NCBI RefSeq assembly: GCF_000959725.1
Contig: NZ_CP009322.1
Span: forward strand, 372,001-436,000
Source: Burkholderia gladioli
GTDB taxonomy: Bacteria; Pseudomonadota; Gammaproteobacteria; Burkholderiales; Burkholderiaceae
Length of the DNA stretch: 64,000 bases
Direction of reading: 5' to 3'
Shown: positions 1 through 9,041 of the stretch, piece by piece
Layout: every line of letters begins with the position of its first letter
Position numbering within the stretch: position 1 is the first letter of the stretch
Program-made: the position numbers and the translations under genes
Notes under the pieces: generated by a model
What the model was told of the DNA's origin: nothing
Seen by the model: the letters and a program-made list of their open reading frames with translations, nothing else
Databases searched by the model: none

Positions 1-1
1 G

Positions 2-260
2 TATTGCGTAGAGAACAGGATGCCCCTGCCGTTGTACGCCGAGGTCAACGGCGGGGCGGTCACCGAATTGAAGCCCGGGATCGGACATCGGCATGTTGCC
101 ATCGGCGACGGACACATGGCGCGGGATACCTGCGCGGGTGGACGCGATTCATTTCGGTCCTTTGCCTGCGGCGCTCCGCAGGGTGCGGATCGACCTCGTC
201 GATGCCTCGCACCGCATGATCGGGACACCGACGAAAAACTTCGTGTTGCCACGAGTGTCC
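2..260 (+). pseudogene. Possible frameshifted coding remnant, unidentified
   Basis: No intact gene is visible in the first 306 bases. Two forward frames carry stretches with the high third-position GC usual here: one from the window edge to about 118 (reading ..MPLPLYAEVNGGAVTELKPG..) and a second from about 125 to 245 (..IPARVDAIHFGPLPAALRRV..). They would join through a single frameshift and then end without a family match. It could be the degraded tail of a gene starting left of the window, or chance. I do not recognise the product. Confidence 0.2.
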
Positions 261-306
261 CGCGCTCCGGGGCGACGAATCCTGTCGAGCGCCCCGGCGG
301 CCTACG

Positions 307-1191
307 TCAAGCCAGGTAGCTGGCCTTGGCCGCGTCCAGATGGTCGGCGAGCCGCTTCGGCGGACGCGCGAGCAGCGACGCGAGGTGATCGGTGACGATG
401 GACAGATTGCCGGCCCGGGTCTCCGCCTCAATCGACACCAGGACGGGAATGAACGCGCCGGGCACGCCGGCCGCTTTCAGCCCTTCGGCGAATTGCTCGT
501 CCGTCACGTTCACCACGGTAAGCGGTTGGCCCGTCGCGCGGCGCGCCCGCTCCGCGATTTCCTCGCGGTTGAGCGCCTCGGAGCCGGTCAGTGTGTGGAT
601 CCGGCTATCGATGCCCGAGCCGGCCAGCACGGCGGCAATCGCTTCGGCGATGTCTTCTCGTGCCGCGTAGGAGGTTCTGCCGCCTTGCGCCGCCGAATGC
701 CATTGGCCGAGCTTCAGCGCGGCGGGCAGCGACATCAACAGGTTCTCGTGATACCAGCCGTTGCGGAAAATGACGTGCGGCAGGCCGCTGGCCTGGATGG
801 CCCGCTCGGTTTCCAGGTGATCGTTCGCGAAGCTCAGCAGCGAACTGGCCGGGTTGAACTGCGAGGTATAGGCGAGGCGGCCGACGCCTGCCGCCGCCGC
901 CGATGCAACCGCGTTGCGATGCTGCTTCAGCCGTGCTCCGGTTTCTTCCAGTGCATCCGTCGAAATGACGAGCACGGTGCCGACACCGTCGAACGCCTCG
1001 GTCAAGCCTTGCCGGTCCCCGAAGTCGGCCTTGCGAACCGCGATGCCTGCCGCCGCGAGATCGGCAAGCTTTTCCGGGCTGCGTGTGCCGGCGATGAGGC
1101 GCGCCGGCGTGACGCCGCGTGCCAGCAGATGCTGGAGTACGAGGCGGCCGAGATGGCCGGATGCGCCGGTGACGAAAATGGTGTCGTTCAT
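307..1191 (-). CDS. NAD(P)-binding SDR/NmrA-like oxidoreductase, QorB (quinone oxidoreductase 2) type
   Basis: Protein of 294 residues. The N-terminus has the atypical-SDR nucleotide-binding loop TGASGHLG (about residues 9-16), followed by the Rossmann pattern with ..ADFGDRQGL.. and a YTSQF segment in place of a classical YxxxK centre, as in NmrA/QorB proteins. QorB (YtfG) of E. coli reduces quinones with NADPH and lies divergent from an HxlR regulator (YtfH); the same arrangement occurs here with the gene at 1297. Length fits the family (about 285 residues). The activity is inferred from family and neighbour; the physiological substrate is not shown by the sequence. Confidence 0.8.
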   Translation of the reverse strand: MNDTIFVTGASGHLGRLVLQHLLARGVTPARLIAGTRSPEKLADLAAAGIAVRKADFGDRQGLTEAFDGVGTVLVISTDALEETGARLKQHRNAVASAAAAGVGRLAYTSQFNPASSLLSFANDHLETERAIQASGLPHVIFRNGWYHENLLMSLPAALKLGQWHSAAQGGRTSYAAREDIAEAIAAVLAGSGIDSRIHTLTGSEALNREEIAERARRATGQPLTVVNVTDEQFAEGLKAAGVPGAFIPVLVSIEAETRAGNLSIVTDHLASLLARPPKRLADHLDAAKASYLA

Positions 1192-1296
1192 GGACTGGCC
1201 TTATTCCGAGTGTTAGTCTCGTTTCGAGAGTGCCTCGATCATCGGGCCTCCTCGACCCTCGGTAAAGAAGGCAGTTTTTGAGGAGATAGTTACCAA
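1192..1296. promoter_or_regulatory. Divergent promoter region, QorB-like/HxlR pair
   Basis: 105 bp between two divergent starts. A short perfect inverted repeat (TCTCG-TTT-CGAGA, 1217-1229) sits about 26 bp upstream of the oxidoreductase ATG and could be an operator for the HxlR protein. A GGAG ribosome-binding site lies just upstream of the 1297 start. The operator role is inference. Confidence 0.35.
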
Positions 1297-1719
1297 ATGG
1301 GAACCACCACCGAGATGCCGGCATGCCCGATCAAGGCGCGGCTGGAAAAGGCGCGGGCCAAGTATCCGCTGTGGGCGGACTGTCCGGTGCGCGACGTCAT
1401 GGATGTGATCAATGGGCGATGGAGCACGCTGCTGATGACGGCGCTGGCCGAAAAGCCGCATCGATTCGGCGAATTGCGCCGCCTGGTGCCCGATATTTCG
1501 CAGCGCATGCTCACGCAGACGCTTCGCGATCTGCAACGAGACGGCTATGTGTATCGCGAGGTCTTCCCGACCAAGCCGCCGAGCGTCGAGTATGGCCTCA
1601 CCGAATTCGGCCGCTCGATGTTCGCGGCCTTGAACGTGCTGATTCGGTGGGCCGACGACCATCACGCTCAAGTCACGGCGGCGCGCTTGCGTTTCGATGG
1701 CGAGGCGCAAGCTGCTTGA
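1297..1719 (+). CDS. HxlR-family transcriptional regulator (QorR/YtfH type)
   Basis: 140-residue winged-helix protein covering a full HxlR domain: ..[20 protein letters not shown].. then ..[49 protein letters not shown]... The Cys at about residue 29 directly before PVRDV is the position used as redox sensor in QorR-like members; a second Cys lies near residue 10. It probably represses the divergent QorB-like gene and is released by quinones or other thiol-reactive compounds. Its 3' end overlaps the 3' end of the convergent LysR gene by about 50 bp. Confidence 0.85.
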   Translation: MGTTTEMPACPIKARLEKARAKYPLWADCPVRDVMDVINGRWSTLLMTALAEKPHRFGELRRLVPDISQRMLTQTLRDLQRDGYVYREVFPTKPPSVEYGLTEFGRSMFAALNVLIRWADDHHAQVTAARLRFDGEAQAA

Positions 1720-2651
1720 GACGCGCGCCGGTTGCCAGGTTTCGTTGTTTGATCCCAGGGCGGTTCGTCGCCGAATGCTTCGGTGAGGTAATCGACGAAG
1801 CGGCGCACCTTGAGCGGGATGCGTCGCGCGCTCGGGTAGACCGCCTGGATCGCCAGCTCATTGGCGCGATAGGCGGGCAGCAGCGCCACCAGCTCGCCGC
1901 GCCGAAGATGCTCGCCGAACACGAAGCTCGGGCCATAGGCGATGCCGGCGCCGGCCAGCGCGGTGGATAGCAGCATTTGCGTGTTGTTGGCCGCGATCCG
2001 GCAAGGGCCGTCGATCACATGAGCGCGGTTTCTCGAATCGAACAAGGTCCAGTCGCCGGCCGACACGGCCTCGCTGAACGCCAGCCGCGGCGCCTGGCGC
2101 AGGTCGCGAGGCGTGCGCGGCGTGCCATGTCGTTCCAGGTAGGCCGGTGATGCACATACCACCATCCGGCACGGCGCAATCCGCCGAACGACGAGCGCGG
2201 GATCGTCCAGCCGCCCGATGCGGATCGCCACGTCGATGCCGGCATCGAGCAGGTCGACATAGCGGTCGCCGAGCGTGACCTCCACGTTCACGTCGGGATG
2301 GTCTTCCAGATAGCGCGCCGTTACCTCGCCAAGATGCATCGCGCCGAACGTGACGGGCGCCGCGACACGCAGCACGCCGCGCGCCTTGCCCTGCGAATCG
2401 CCGGCTTCCCGATTGGCGTCGTCGAAGGCGTCGAGGATCTGCTTGCTGCGCTCGTAGTAGGTCTGGCCCGCGTCGGTCAGGCTCAAGCGCCGCGTGGTTC
2501 GTTGCAGCAGCCGCGCGTTCAATTGCGCCTCGATCGCGCTCACGTGCTTGCCGGCCATCGCCGGCGAAAGCCCGAAGCGGCGCGCGGCGGCTGCCAGGCT
2601 GCCTTCTTCCACCGCGGCGACGAACACGGCGAGGCTTGTCAGTCGGTCCAT
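1668..2651 (-). CDS. LysR-family transcriptional regulator
   Basis: 327 residues when started at ATG 2651 ([18 protein letters not shown]); a longer reading to 2705 exists, but an AGGA-type ribosome-binding site immediately precedes the chosen ATG and the LysR helix-turn-helix begins there. [27 protein letters not shown] (about residues 18-42), then an effector domain of the CrgA-like subgroup with ..[27 protein letters not shown]... It is divergent from the alpha/beta hydrolase at 2764 and probably controls it through the inverted repeats between them. The ligand is unknown. Confidence 0.88.
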   Translation of the reverse strand: MDRLTSLAVFVAAVEEGSLAAAARRFGLSPAMAGKHVSAIEAQLNARLLQRTTRRLSLTDAGQTYYERSKQILDAFDDANREAGDSQGKARGVLRVAAPVTFGAMHLGEVTARYLEDHPDVNVEVTLGDRYVDLLDAGIDVAIRIGRLDDPALVVRRIAPCRMVVCASPAYLERHGTPRTPRDLRQAPRLAFSEAVSAGDWTLFDSRNRAHVIDGPCRIAANNTQMLLSTALAGAGIAYGPSFVFGEHLRRGELVALLPAYRANELAIQAVYPSARRIPLKVRRFVDYLTEAFGDEPPWDQTTKPGNRRASQAACASPSKRKRAAVT

Positions 2652-2661
2652 TTCCTGTTCC

Positions 2662-2716
2662 TCATTCGATAGCATGATTATCGACTGTCCATACGCTATC
2701 GCCAATTATCGAATGA
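2662..2716. promoter_or_regulatory. Nested inverted repeats between LysR gene and hydrolase gene
   Basis: Outer perfect 10-bp arms TCATTCGATA (2662-2671) and TATCGAATGA (2707-2716) enclose a second pair CGATAGC (2667-2673) / GCTATCG (2695-2701). The spacing, several helical turns in a divergent intergenic region, is what a tetrameric LysR protein would occupy. Function is inferred from symmetry and position. Confidence 0.5.
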
Positions 2717-2763
2717 AAGACTCGGATCTACGATGGCGGCACATCACCGAGAGGAGTATCTGG

Positions 2764-3573
2764 ATGGACATCGAAACCAAGGGCACGCGCATCCATGTCA
2801 AGCAGCAGGGCAGTGGGGAACTGGCGCTGGTGTGCCTCCACTATTACGGAGGCTCGTCGCGGACGTGGGACGCGGTAGCTACGGAGTTGGCGGACCGCTA
2901 TCGAATCGTCGCTACCGATCATCGAGGCTGGGGCGATTCCGCGGCGCCGGTGGACGGTTACCGCATCGCCGACCTTGCCGCCGATGCGGAGGGTGTCATC
3001 GATGCATTGGGTTTGCGGCGCTATGTGTTGGTGGGGCATTCGATGGGCGGCAAGGTTGCGCAGCTGATGGCGTCGCGTCGGCCGCGCGGGCTGGAAGGCC
3101 TGGTGTTGGTTGCGCCGTCGCCGCCGTCATCGACCATGCTTCCCGAGGAGCAACGCGCGATGCTGGCGGGTGCGTATCAATCGCGTGAATCGGTCGAGTT
3201 CGTCATCGATCACGTTCTCACGGCGAGGAAACTGGATGCCGCCCGCCGCGAGCAAGTGATCGAAGATAGCCTCAAGGGCGCGCCGCAGGCAAAGGCTGCG
3301 TGGCCGAACGTGGCGATGCTCGAGGATATTGCCGAGACAGTGCTGTCGATCGATGTGCCCACCATCGTCGTCTCCGGCGAGCGCGATCAAGTGGATTCCA
3401 TCGCCACACTGGAGGCTGAGTTGCTGCCACGTATTCCGCAAGCGGTCATGCATGTCGTGCCGGAAGCCGGGCACTTGTTGCCGCTCGAAGCGCCGGCGGA
3501 GCTCGCGCGGATAGTTGATCGATTCTTGGACGGAGCGGGGATGAAGGGAGAGAAGCCGCGCTCAAATAGGTGA
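2764..3573 (+). CDS. Alpha/beta-fold hydrolase
   Basis: 269 residues, no signal peptide, so probably cytoplasmic. Nucleophile elbow GHSMGG (about residue 94), acid in GERDQVD near residue 202, and His in EAGHLLP near residue 240 make a complete catalytic triad; HYYGGSS near residue 27 is the oxyanion-loop region. Start ATG 2764 is preceded by a GAGAGGAG element. Closest general families are esterases, haloperoxidase-like and C-C hydrolases; substrate cannot be assigned. Divergent LysR gene suggests inducible catabolic or detoxification use. Confidence 0.8.
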   Translation: MDIETKGTRIHVKQQGSGELALVCLHYYGGSSRTWDAVATELADRYRIVATDHRGWGDSAAPVDGYRIADLAADAEGVIDALGLRRYVLVGHSMGGKVAQLMASRRPRGLEGLVLVAPSPPSSTMLPEEQRAMLAGAYQSRESVEFVIDHVLTARKLDAARREQVIEDSLKGAPQAKAAWPNVAMLEDIAETVLSIDVPTIVVSGERDQVDSIATLEAELLPRIPQAVMHVVPEAGHLLPLEAPAELARIVDRFLDGAGMKGEKPRSNR

Positions 3574-3836
3574 ATGAGGATTCGTTCGAGATCCCCGCCG
3601 CCGTGGCAATCGTCGCGGTTGGCTTGGCGAGCCCTTCGAATGTTATAACGCGCATCGCGGCGGATAGGATTGCGTCTCTCTTTACTTCATTTCCGGGCCG
3701 GCCACATGGATTCTGCGGCAGACGAGACAGGTTGTAGTAGAGCGGTCACTCGGGCAAGATGAGTGGCTGGCCGATCCCGCGCCGAAGCCGGTGTCATCGA
3801 CTTCCGATAATCCGTGAGTTGGAAATTTCTTCCGTT

Positions 3837-4214
3837 ATGAATTGCCGCCATCTGCTACGTGCCTTTCTCGTTTGTCTATCGATTGCCTTGCTCAATAGTC
3901 ATGCGTTTGCGCAGACGCGGGAAAATCGTTGTGGTTGGCTGCACAATCCGACGCCCGCCAACTGGTGGCTCGACGACAAGAATGGGAGTTGGACGCTGTC
4001 GACCATGGGAGACAAGCCGGTTCCCGGCTTCGACAATCTTCCCGACATGACATCGCGGGATTGGGTCGTCACCAACGCAGGCGGGCATGGATATGGATGC
4101 GCCTGCATCGATATGGACACGGACAAAGGCAGCAGCACGGTTACCCGTGTTCATTCGGCGAAAGTGCTCCCGTTGAAGCGCTGCAAGGCGGATCGTTCGC
4201 TGCCTGCGCCGTGA
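3837..4214 (+). CDS. DUF4087 family exported protein
   Basis: 125 residues. Signal peptide about residues 1-25 (LVCLSIALLNSHAFA|QT), then the DUF4087 pattern: RCGWLHNPTPANWWLDDKNGSWTL, and ..WVVTNAGGHGYGCACIDMDTDKG... with paired Cys residues in GCAC. Members are small periplasmic or secreted proteins of unknown function. It precedes a broken peroxidase gene; whether they once formed a unit is unclear. Confidence 0.75.
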   Translation: MNCRHLLRAFLVCLSIALLNSHAFAQTRENRCGWLHNPTPANWWLDDKNGSWTLSTMGDKPVPGFDNLPDMTSRDWVVTNAGGHGYGCACIDMDTDKGSSTVTRVHSAKVLPLKRCKADRSLPAP

Positions 4215-4332
4215 ATGCCTCGGTGTGTGACGAGGGGTAATCATTCGTCCGATAATGGGGCGGGGTACAGGTAACAGTCGTCGCCCCGAGCGCTATCGCG
4301 ATCAGGCAGCCTCGTCCGATGATCCAGTTCAT
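4141..4332 (-). CDS. Possible small lipoprotein or exported peptide
   Basis: 63-residue reading starting at ATG 4332: MNWIIGRGCLIAIALGATTVTC looks like a lipoprotein signal with Cys at residue 22, followed by a polar tail. It overlaps the DUF4087 gene end by about 74 bp on the opposite strand, lacks a clear ribosome-binding site, and lies beside a pseudogene, so it may be spurious. Confidence 0.25.
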   Translation of the reverse strand: MNWIIGRGCLIAIALGATTVTCTPPHYRTNDYPSSHTEAFTAQAANDPPCSASTGALSPNEHG

Positions 4333-4400
4333 GTTGGTGATCTTTCGAAGATGCTGATGTTTGGCAGTCAGGTGCGCGCGCGACGGGCCCGCAAGCATGT

Positions 4401-4880
4401 GATGGCTACGTTTGCGAGCCAGACGACGATGCCGGCGACAGCAATCGGGATCCGAATCATTACGACCTGGGCTTGTGCGGCCGATCGGAACTGGCCAAGG
4501 AAACGAGTTTCTGCGGGATGTTCAAGTCACCGACGCTGCGCAATGCGGCGTCGCGGAGCGTGTTCTTTCATAACGGGCGGTATCACACGCTCTAGGATGT
4601 GATGCGATTTTATGTGCAGCGGGATACGAATCCGGAGAAATGGTATCCGCGCAAGGCGAATGGGAAGGTGGACAAGTATGACGATCTGCCGGTGAGGTAC
4701 CGTGAGAACGCGGATGTGGCGGATGCGCCGTTCGATCGGAAACTGGGGGGAAAGCCGGCGTTGAGCGAGGCGGAGATCCGGGATGTGATCGCGTTTTTGA
4801 AGACGCTGGATGATGGGTATTCGGAGAAGGCGGGTGAGGTGGGGGAAGGTGACCGGCTTTCGTGCGGACGTTGTTACTGA
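4401..4880 (+). pseudogene. Broken di-haem cytochrome c peroxidase (C-terminal part only)
   Basis: One forward frame encodes the C-terminal third of a MauG/CcpA-type di-haem peroxidase: ..NHYDLGLCG..CGMFKSPTLRNAASRSVFFHNGRYHTL, an in-frame TAG at 4593-4595, then DVMRFYVQRDTNPEKWYP..YDDLPVRYRENADVADAPFDR..LSEAEIRDVIAFLKTLDDGY. A GAG-to-TAG change would explain the stop. The N-terminal portion with both CxxCH haem motifs is absent, and no start codon or intact upstream reading frame is found, so the gene is truncated as well as interrupted. Confidence 0.8.
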
Positions 4881-5144
4881 GCCGCTGGCGACGGATTCCG
4901 GGCTTGCCAGCGGTTTGCCTCGAACACGAAAAGACCGACAGGCAGAGCTTGCGCCTTCAAGCGGGCACGGCAGTCAAGCGCCTTGCATGGCCAATATCGC
5001 CGAGGCAGCGACCGACTCGACTCGACGCGAAACAGCCGTTCGGATGGCGCTTCTCTGCAGCAGGCCCAGGGCACCCACCCAAACCGCCCGAACATGCTCG
5101 CTTAATGCCGCCGGTCACGCGCTGTTCGTCCGTGCATCACGGAC

Positions 5145-6044
5145 TCACATCGGCAAACGCGGGGAGCCGGAGAAATCCACATGTGCCTGAACCAATGGCT
5201 GCAGGGCAGTGATCAAGGCGCGCGTATCCCCACGCCGCCACTGGAAGGCGTAATGCAGCGGCGCAAGGGGTTCGAGCGTGGCCACGGTACGCAGCTTGAG
5301 TGTGTTTACCCAGGACGCGGGCAAAAAACCCACGCCCACGCCCTGCCGCAGCATGCCCGCCACGGCACCCCAGCTATTGCAGGCGATACGCTCGTGCACG
5401 GTGGCACGGTTCGCCAACAGCCAATCGTCCAACAGGCGGGTCGTGCCTGCACTTTGTGGCAATGTGACCAGCGGGTGTCTTTGCAGTAGCGTCGCCGCAT
5501 CCATTCGGCCGCCGTCAGTGAGGCCAGGCGCGGCGGCCCAGGTAAAGTGGGCGGCGCCGACTGGCTGCGACAATAATTCGCCGCGCGAGGAGCGACCCGC
5601 GATCACGGCAAAGTCCAGTTCGCCATCGGCCAACCGGCGCTCCAGTACACCGCCAACGTCCACGTAGGGCTCGAACCCGAGTTGCGGATGCGCCTGCCGA
5701 GCCGCTGCCACGAAAGCAGGCAACCACGTCAAGGCTGAAAGATCGCCAACCCCGAAGCGGCAGTGACCGACCAGCTCCGCTCGCGCATCCAAGGTCTGAC
5801 CCAGCACCGCCATGGCGTTAAGCACGCCAAGCGTCGCGGGTAGCAGGCGTTCGCCCGCCTCGGTTAACACGGCGCGGTGACCACTGCGGTCGAACAGCGG
5901 CTGACCTAGCGTCGCTTCAAGTTCGGCGATGCGTTTGGATAGCGACGACACCGACAAATGCACGCGCTCGGCCGCGGTGGCGAAATTGGCGCAGGTGGCG
6001 GCCCACCAGAAGGCTTCGAGCTGCTTGATAGAGGGTTGAGGCAT
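5145..6044 (-). CDS. LysR-family transcriptional regulator
   Basis: 299 residues. N-terminal LysR HTH: IKQLEAFWWAATCANFATAAERVHLSVSSLSKRIAELEATLGQPLFDRSG (about residues 6-55), then a substrate-binding domain. Divergent from the FMN-dependent hydroxy-acid dehydrogenase at 6156, with a long inverted repeat between them. It probably controls that enzyme and the co-directional MHS transporter. Inducer unknown, most likely the 2-hydroxy acid that the pair takes up and oxidises. Confidence 0.88.
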   Translation of the reverse strand: MPQPSIKQLEAFWWAATCANFATAAERVHLSVSSLSKRIAELEATLGQPLFDRSGHRAVLTEAGERLLPATLGVLNAMAVLGQTLDARAELVGHCRFGVGDLSALTWLPAFVAAARQAHPQLGFEPYVDVGGVLERRLADGELDFAVIAGRSSRGELLSQPVGAAHFTWAAAPGLTDGGRMDAATLLQRHPLVTLPQSAGTTRLLDDWLLANRATVHERIACNSWGAVAGMLRQGVGVGFLPASWVNTLKLRTVATLEPLAPLHYAFQWRRGDTRALITALQPLVQAHVDFSGSPRLPM

Positions 6045-6060
6045 GGCTGACTTGTTTCAA

Positions 6061-6096
6061 TAAAGCGAACAAATGAATTCTACATATTTCGCTTTA
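6061..6096. promoter_or_regulatory. Inverted repeat, probable LysR operator
   Basis: Perfect 9-bp arms TAAAGCGAA (6061-6069) and TTCGCTTTA (6088-6096), 18 bp apart, fill the AT-richer part of the divergent intergenic region, 17 bp from the LysR start. Size and position suit a LysR dimer or tetramer site. Confidence 0.5.
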
Positions 6097-6155
6097 AGTG
6101 GCTAAGTCGTATCCCTACAGTGTCGCTAATTCTTGCGGCAACCCGTACCTCTGCC

Positions 6156-7352
6156 ATGGCCTCTTACGCTGAACCCTCATCCATGACGCTGCCCCCTGCG
6201 CTGCGCGACATGCTGGCGCTACACGACTTCGAGGCCGCGGCGCGTCGGCACCTGCCCCGACCCATATTCGGCTATATCGCTGGCGCGGCCGAAGACAACG
6301 CATCGGTACGCGAGAACCGGGCGGCGTTCGACGACTACGCGTTTTCGACCCGTGTTCTGCGCGATGTCTCGCAGCGCTCGCAGACGGTGGAATTGTTTGG
6401 TCATTGCTACAGCAGCCCGTTCGGCATTGCACCGATGGGACTCAATGCACTGACCACCTATCGCGGCGACTTGGTGCTGGCGCGTGCCGCGCAGCAGGCA
6501 GGTATCGTGTCGATCATGAGCGGCACTTCGCTGATCCCCATGGAGGAGGTTGCGCGCGAAAGCCCGGCGACGTGGTTCCAGGCCTACATACCTGGAGATC
6601 AGGCGCGCATCGATGCGCTGGTCGACCGTGTGGAGCGCGCTGGCTTCGGTACGTTGATGGTAACGGTCGACATCCCGATTGCCGCAAACCGCGAAAATAA
6701 TATCCGCACCGGCTTTTCCACTCCGCTACGCCCCAACGTCCGCCTCGTCTGGGACGGCATCGTGCGGCCACGCTGGGTGGCGGGCACGTTTTTGCGCACG
6801 CTTCTGCGCCACGGCATGCCGCATTTCGAGAATTCGTTCGCCATTCGCGGCGCACCTGTCATGTCGTCAACCGTGCTACGCGATTTCTCGGCACGTGACC
6901 ATCTGACCTGGCGCCATATCGAAGCCATTCGTCGACGCTGGAAAGGGCCGCTGGTGGTCAAAGGGCTACTCAGCGTGGAGGATGCATTGGAGGCCCGGCG
7001 CGTCGGCGCCAACGGCATCGTGTTGTCCAACCACGGTGGCCGCCAGCTCGACGGCGCGGTCTCGCCCATGCGTGTGCTTGAAGCGGTGGTGGCTGCTGTC
7101 GGGCCCGATTACCCCGTATTGATCGATGGCGGCTTCCGACGAGGCTCCGACGTGCTCAAGGCCGTGGCGCTGGGCGCCCGCATGGTGCTGGTGGGCCGGC
7201 CGTTCAACTATGCGGCCGCCGTGGCCGGCGAAGCCGGCGTGGCCCACGCCATTGGTCTGCTGCGCGACGAGGTGGACCGCAACCTCGCCATGCTGGGCGT
7301 GACGCGTTGCGCCGAGCTAGGGCCACGGCACATCGTGCGCCATCGTGTCTGA
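6156..7352 (+). CDS. FMN-dependent alpha-hydroxy-acid oxidising enzyme (lactate/mandelate dehydrogenase family)
   Basis: 398 residues from ATG 6156; GTG 6120 and ATG 6183 are alternatives and none has a good ribosome-binding site, so the start is uncertain. The TIM-barrel FMN family pattern is complete: FGIAPMGL, ..TLMVTVDIPIAANRENN.., VVKGLLS near residue 270, the active-site signature SNHGGRQLDG near residue 293, and the phosphate-binding end LIDGGFRRGSDVLKAVALGARMVLVGRP. It oxidises a 2-hydroxy acid to a 2-keto acid, passing electrons to quinone or oxygen. The downstream MHS transporter may import the substrate. Exact substrate not determinable. Confidence 0.88.
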   Translation: MASYAEPSSMTLPPALRDMLALHDFEAAARRHLPRPIFGYIAGAAEDNASVRENRAAFDDYAFSTRVLRDVSQRSQTVELFGHCYSSPFGIAPMGLNALTTYRGDLVLARAAQQAGIVSIMSGTSLIPMEEVARESPATWFQAYIPGDQARIDALVDRVERAGFGTLMVTVDIPIAANRENNIRTGFSTPLRPNVRLVWDGIVRPRWVAGTFLRTLLRHGMPHFENSFAIRGAPVMSSTVLRDFSARDHLTWRHIEAIRRRWKGPLVVKGLLSVEDALEARRVGANGIVLSNHGGRQLDGAVSPMRVLEAVVAAVGPDYPVLIDGGFRRGSDVLKAVALGARMVLVGRPFNYAAAVAGEAGVAHAIGLLRDEVDRNLAMLGVTRCAELGPRHIVRHRV

Positions 7353-7438
7353 GCCTCGGCCTCGAGCTTCGGCAGAGGCGAGCAAGAAAAATGCGATCTG
7401 CCGATCGCTATAAAAGTACAGATCAGTCAGGAGACGAA

Positions 7439-8746
7439 ATGAACGCTTTGCAGATTGAAACACTCGCTGACAGCAAGCGGCGACTGAGGAAAGTCGCCGC
7501 AGCCACGATCGTGGGGTCCATGCTCGAGTGGTACGACTTTTATCTATACGCCACCATGGCGTCGATTGTCTTCAGCAAAGTCTTTTTCGACACCGCCAAC
7601 TCAACCAACGCCACCCTGCAGGCTTTTGCGACTTTTGCGATCGGCTTCGTCGCCAGGCCGATCGGCGGTATTTTCTTCGGTTACTTCGGTGACAAATACG
7701 GTCGCAAGAAAATGCTGTTCGTCACTTTTTGCCTGATGGGATCGTGCACGACAGCGATCGGCCTGATCCCGACTTATGCTGCCATTGGTGTCTGGGCGCC
7801 GTCGCTTCTGGTACTGATTCGCATCATTCAGGGCTTGGGCGCAGGGGCCGAGCTTGCCGGCGCCGCGGTGACTTCATACGAACATGCCGCGGAAGACCGC
7901 AAAGGCCGACAGGGATCATGGCCAGCGCTGGGCTTGAACCTGGGACTATTGCTTTCGTCGCTGACCGTCTATCTGCTGACGGTGAGCGGCGATCGATTCC
8001 TGCTGGCAGGAGGATGGCGCATTCCTTTCGTTCTGAGTTTCTTCCTGGTATCGATCGGGATGTGGGTGCGAAGGAGCCTGCCCGAAACGCCGGAATACAC
8101 GTCCTTCGAAAAGAGCCGTCACGAGGACAATTCGATTCGAGATCTCCTGGCCTCTCAGTCGAAAGGATTGGGTGTGGTCTTCTTCGTCGCGGTCGGATAT
8201 AACGCCCTGAGCTACATCTTCAAAACGTTTTCCCTGGCTTATCTCACGCAAATCAAAGGCGTATCGGCCAGCGTCACGTCGCTGTCGGTGACGTTGGCCA
8301 GTCTGGTCGCCATTGTGACGGTGCCGCTCTTCGGCTGGATGTGCGATAAATTCAGCAGCAAGACGGTATTGATGGTTGGCGGCATCCTGTCTGCTCTTTT
8401 TGCCTACCCATTCCTCTTGTTGCTGGGCACGGGCGCCAATATGTCGATTTACTTCGCGATGGTTGTCGGGACCGGCATGCTGGCACCGATGATGTTCGCG
8501 CCGCAAGGTTCTTTCCTGAGCCGCCAGTTTCCAGTACAGAGCCGGTCGACGGGGGTGGGGTCGGCGCGCGAAATCGGTACGGCGGTCGCGGGTGGGGTGG
8601 CTCCGTTGTGGGCGTTGTCCATGGTCGCGCAATCGACAACGCATGCCACTGGCAGCGTCGTGATGATTCTGGCCTGTTCGGGATTGATGGTGGCCGTCGC
8701 CACGATATTCGACCAAGGGCGCCGATTCAGCAGCCACAAGAACTGA
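7439..8746 (+). CDS. MHS-family (MFS) metabolite:proton symporter
   Basis: 435 residues from ATG 7439, preceded by CAGGAG. The N-terminus GSMLEWYDFYLYATMASIVFSKVFF is the classic metabolite:H+ symporter opening shared by ProP, KgtP and ShiA; the loop GYFGDKYGRKKML carries the MFS motif G-x-x-x-D-x-x-G-R-R/K. About 12 hydrophobic segments. Lies 86 bp after the hydroxy-acid dehydrogenase in the same direction, so probably one catabolic unit importing an organic acid. Confidence 0.88.
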   Translation: MNALQIETLADSKRRLRKVAAATIVGSMLEWYDFYLYATMASIVFSKVFFDTANSTNATLQAFATFAIGFVARPIGGIFFGYFGDKYGRKKMLFVTFCLMGSCTTAIGLIPTYAAIGVWAPSLLVLIRIIQGLGAGAELAGAAVTSYEHAAEDRKGRQGSWPALGLNLGLLLSSLTVYLLTVSGDRFLLAGGWRIPFVLSFFLVSIGMWVRRSLPETPEYTSFEKSRHEDNSIRDLLASQSKGLGVVFFVAVGYNALSYIFKTFSLAYLTQIKGVSASVTSLSVTLASLVAIVTVPLFGWMCDKFSSKTVLMVGGILSALFAYPFLLLLGTGANMSIYFAMVVGTGMLAPMMFAPQGSFLSRQFPVQSRSTGVGSAREIGTAVAGGVAPLWALSMVAQSTTHATGSVVMILACSGLMVAVATIFDQGRRFSSHKN

Positions 8747-8939
8747 CGATAGCGCCTCGGCAGCGTCATGTTGCAGGAGTCACGTGCATGAACCTTATGC
8801 CCCGTGAGTCAAAAGCCAGGCCGGCCCATCCGTTCACGTCTGCGGCTCGAGTGGCGGGGTCGTCAAGCAACGGCCCGAGCCGCGTGCGCCAGTGTAGTTA
8901 TCCCCTCGAAACCACAGCCTGATTCCCTTGGCCCCCCCA

Positions 8940-8974
8940 CAAAAAAAGCCCCCACACATTCCTGCGCAGGGGCT
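8940..8974 (-). terminator. Rho-independent terminator of purU
   Basis: Read leftwards: AGCCCC arm, loop containing the palindrome CCTGCGCAGG, GGGGCT arm, then seven T. Lies about 70 bp beyond the purU stop. Confidence 0.8.
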
Positions 8975-9041
8975 GTCAAAGTCAGAGACTAAAGGAAACA
9001 CCTACCCGGCGCGCGTTCCCGCCCACCGAGGCACATCAAAC

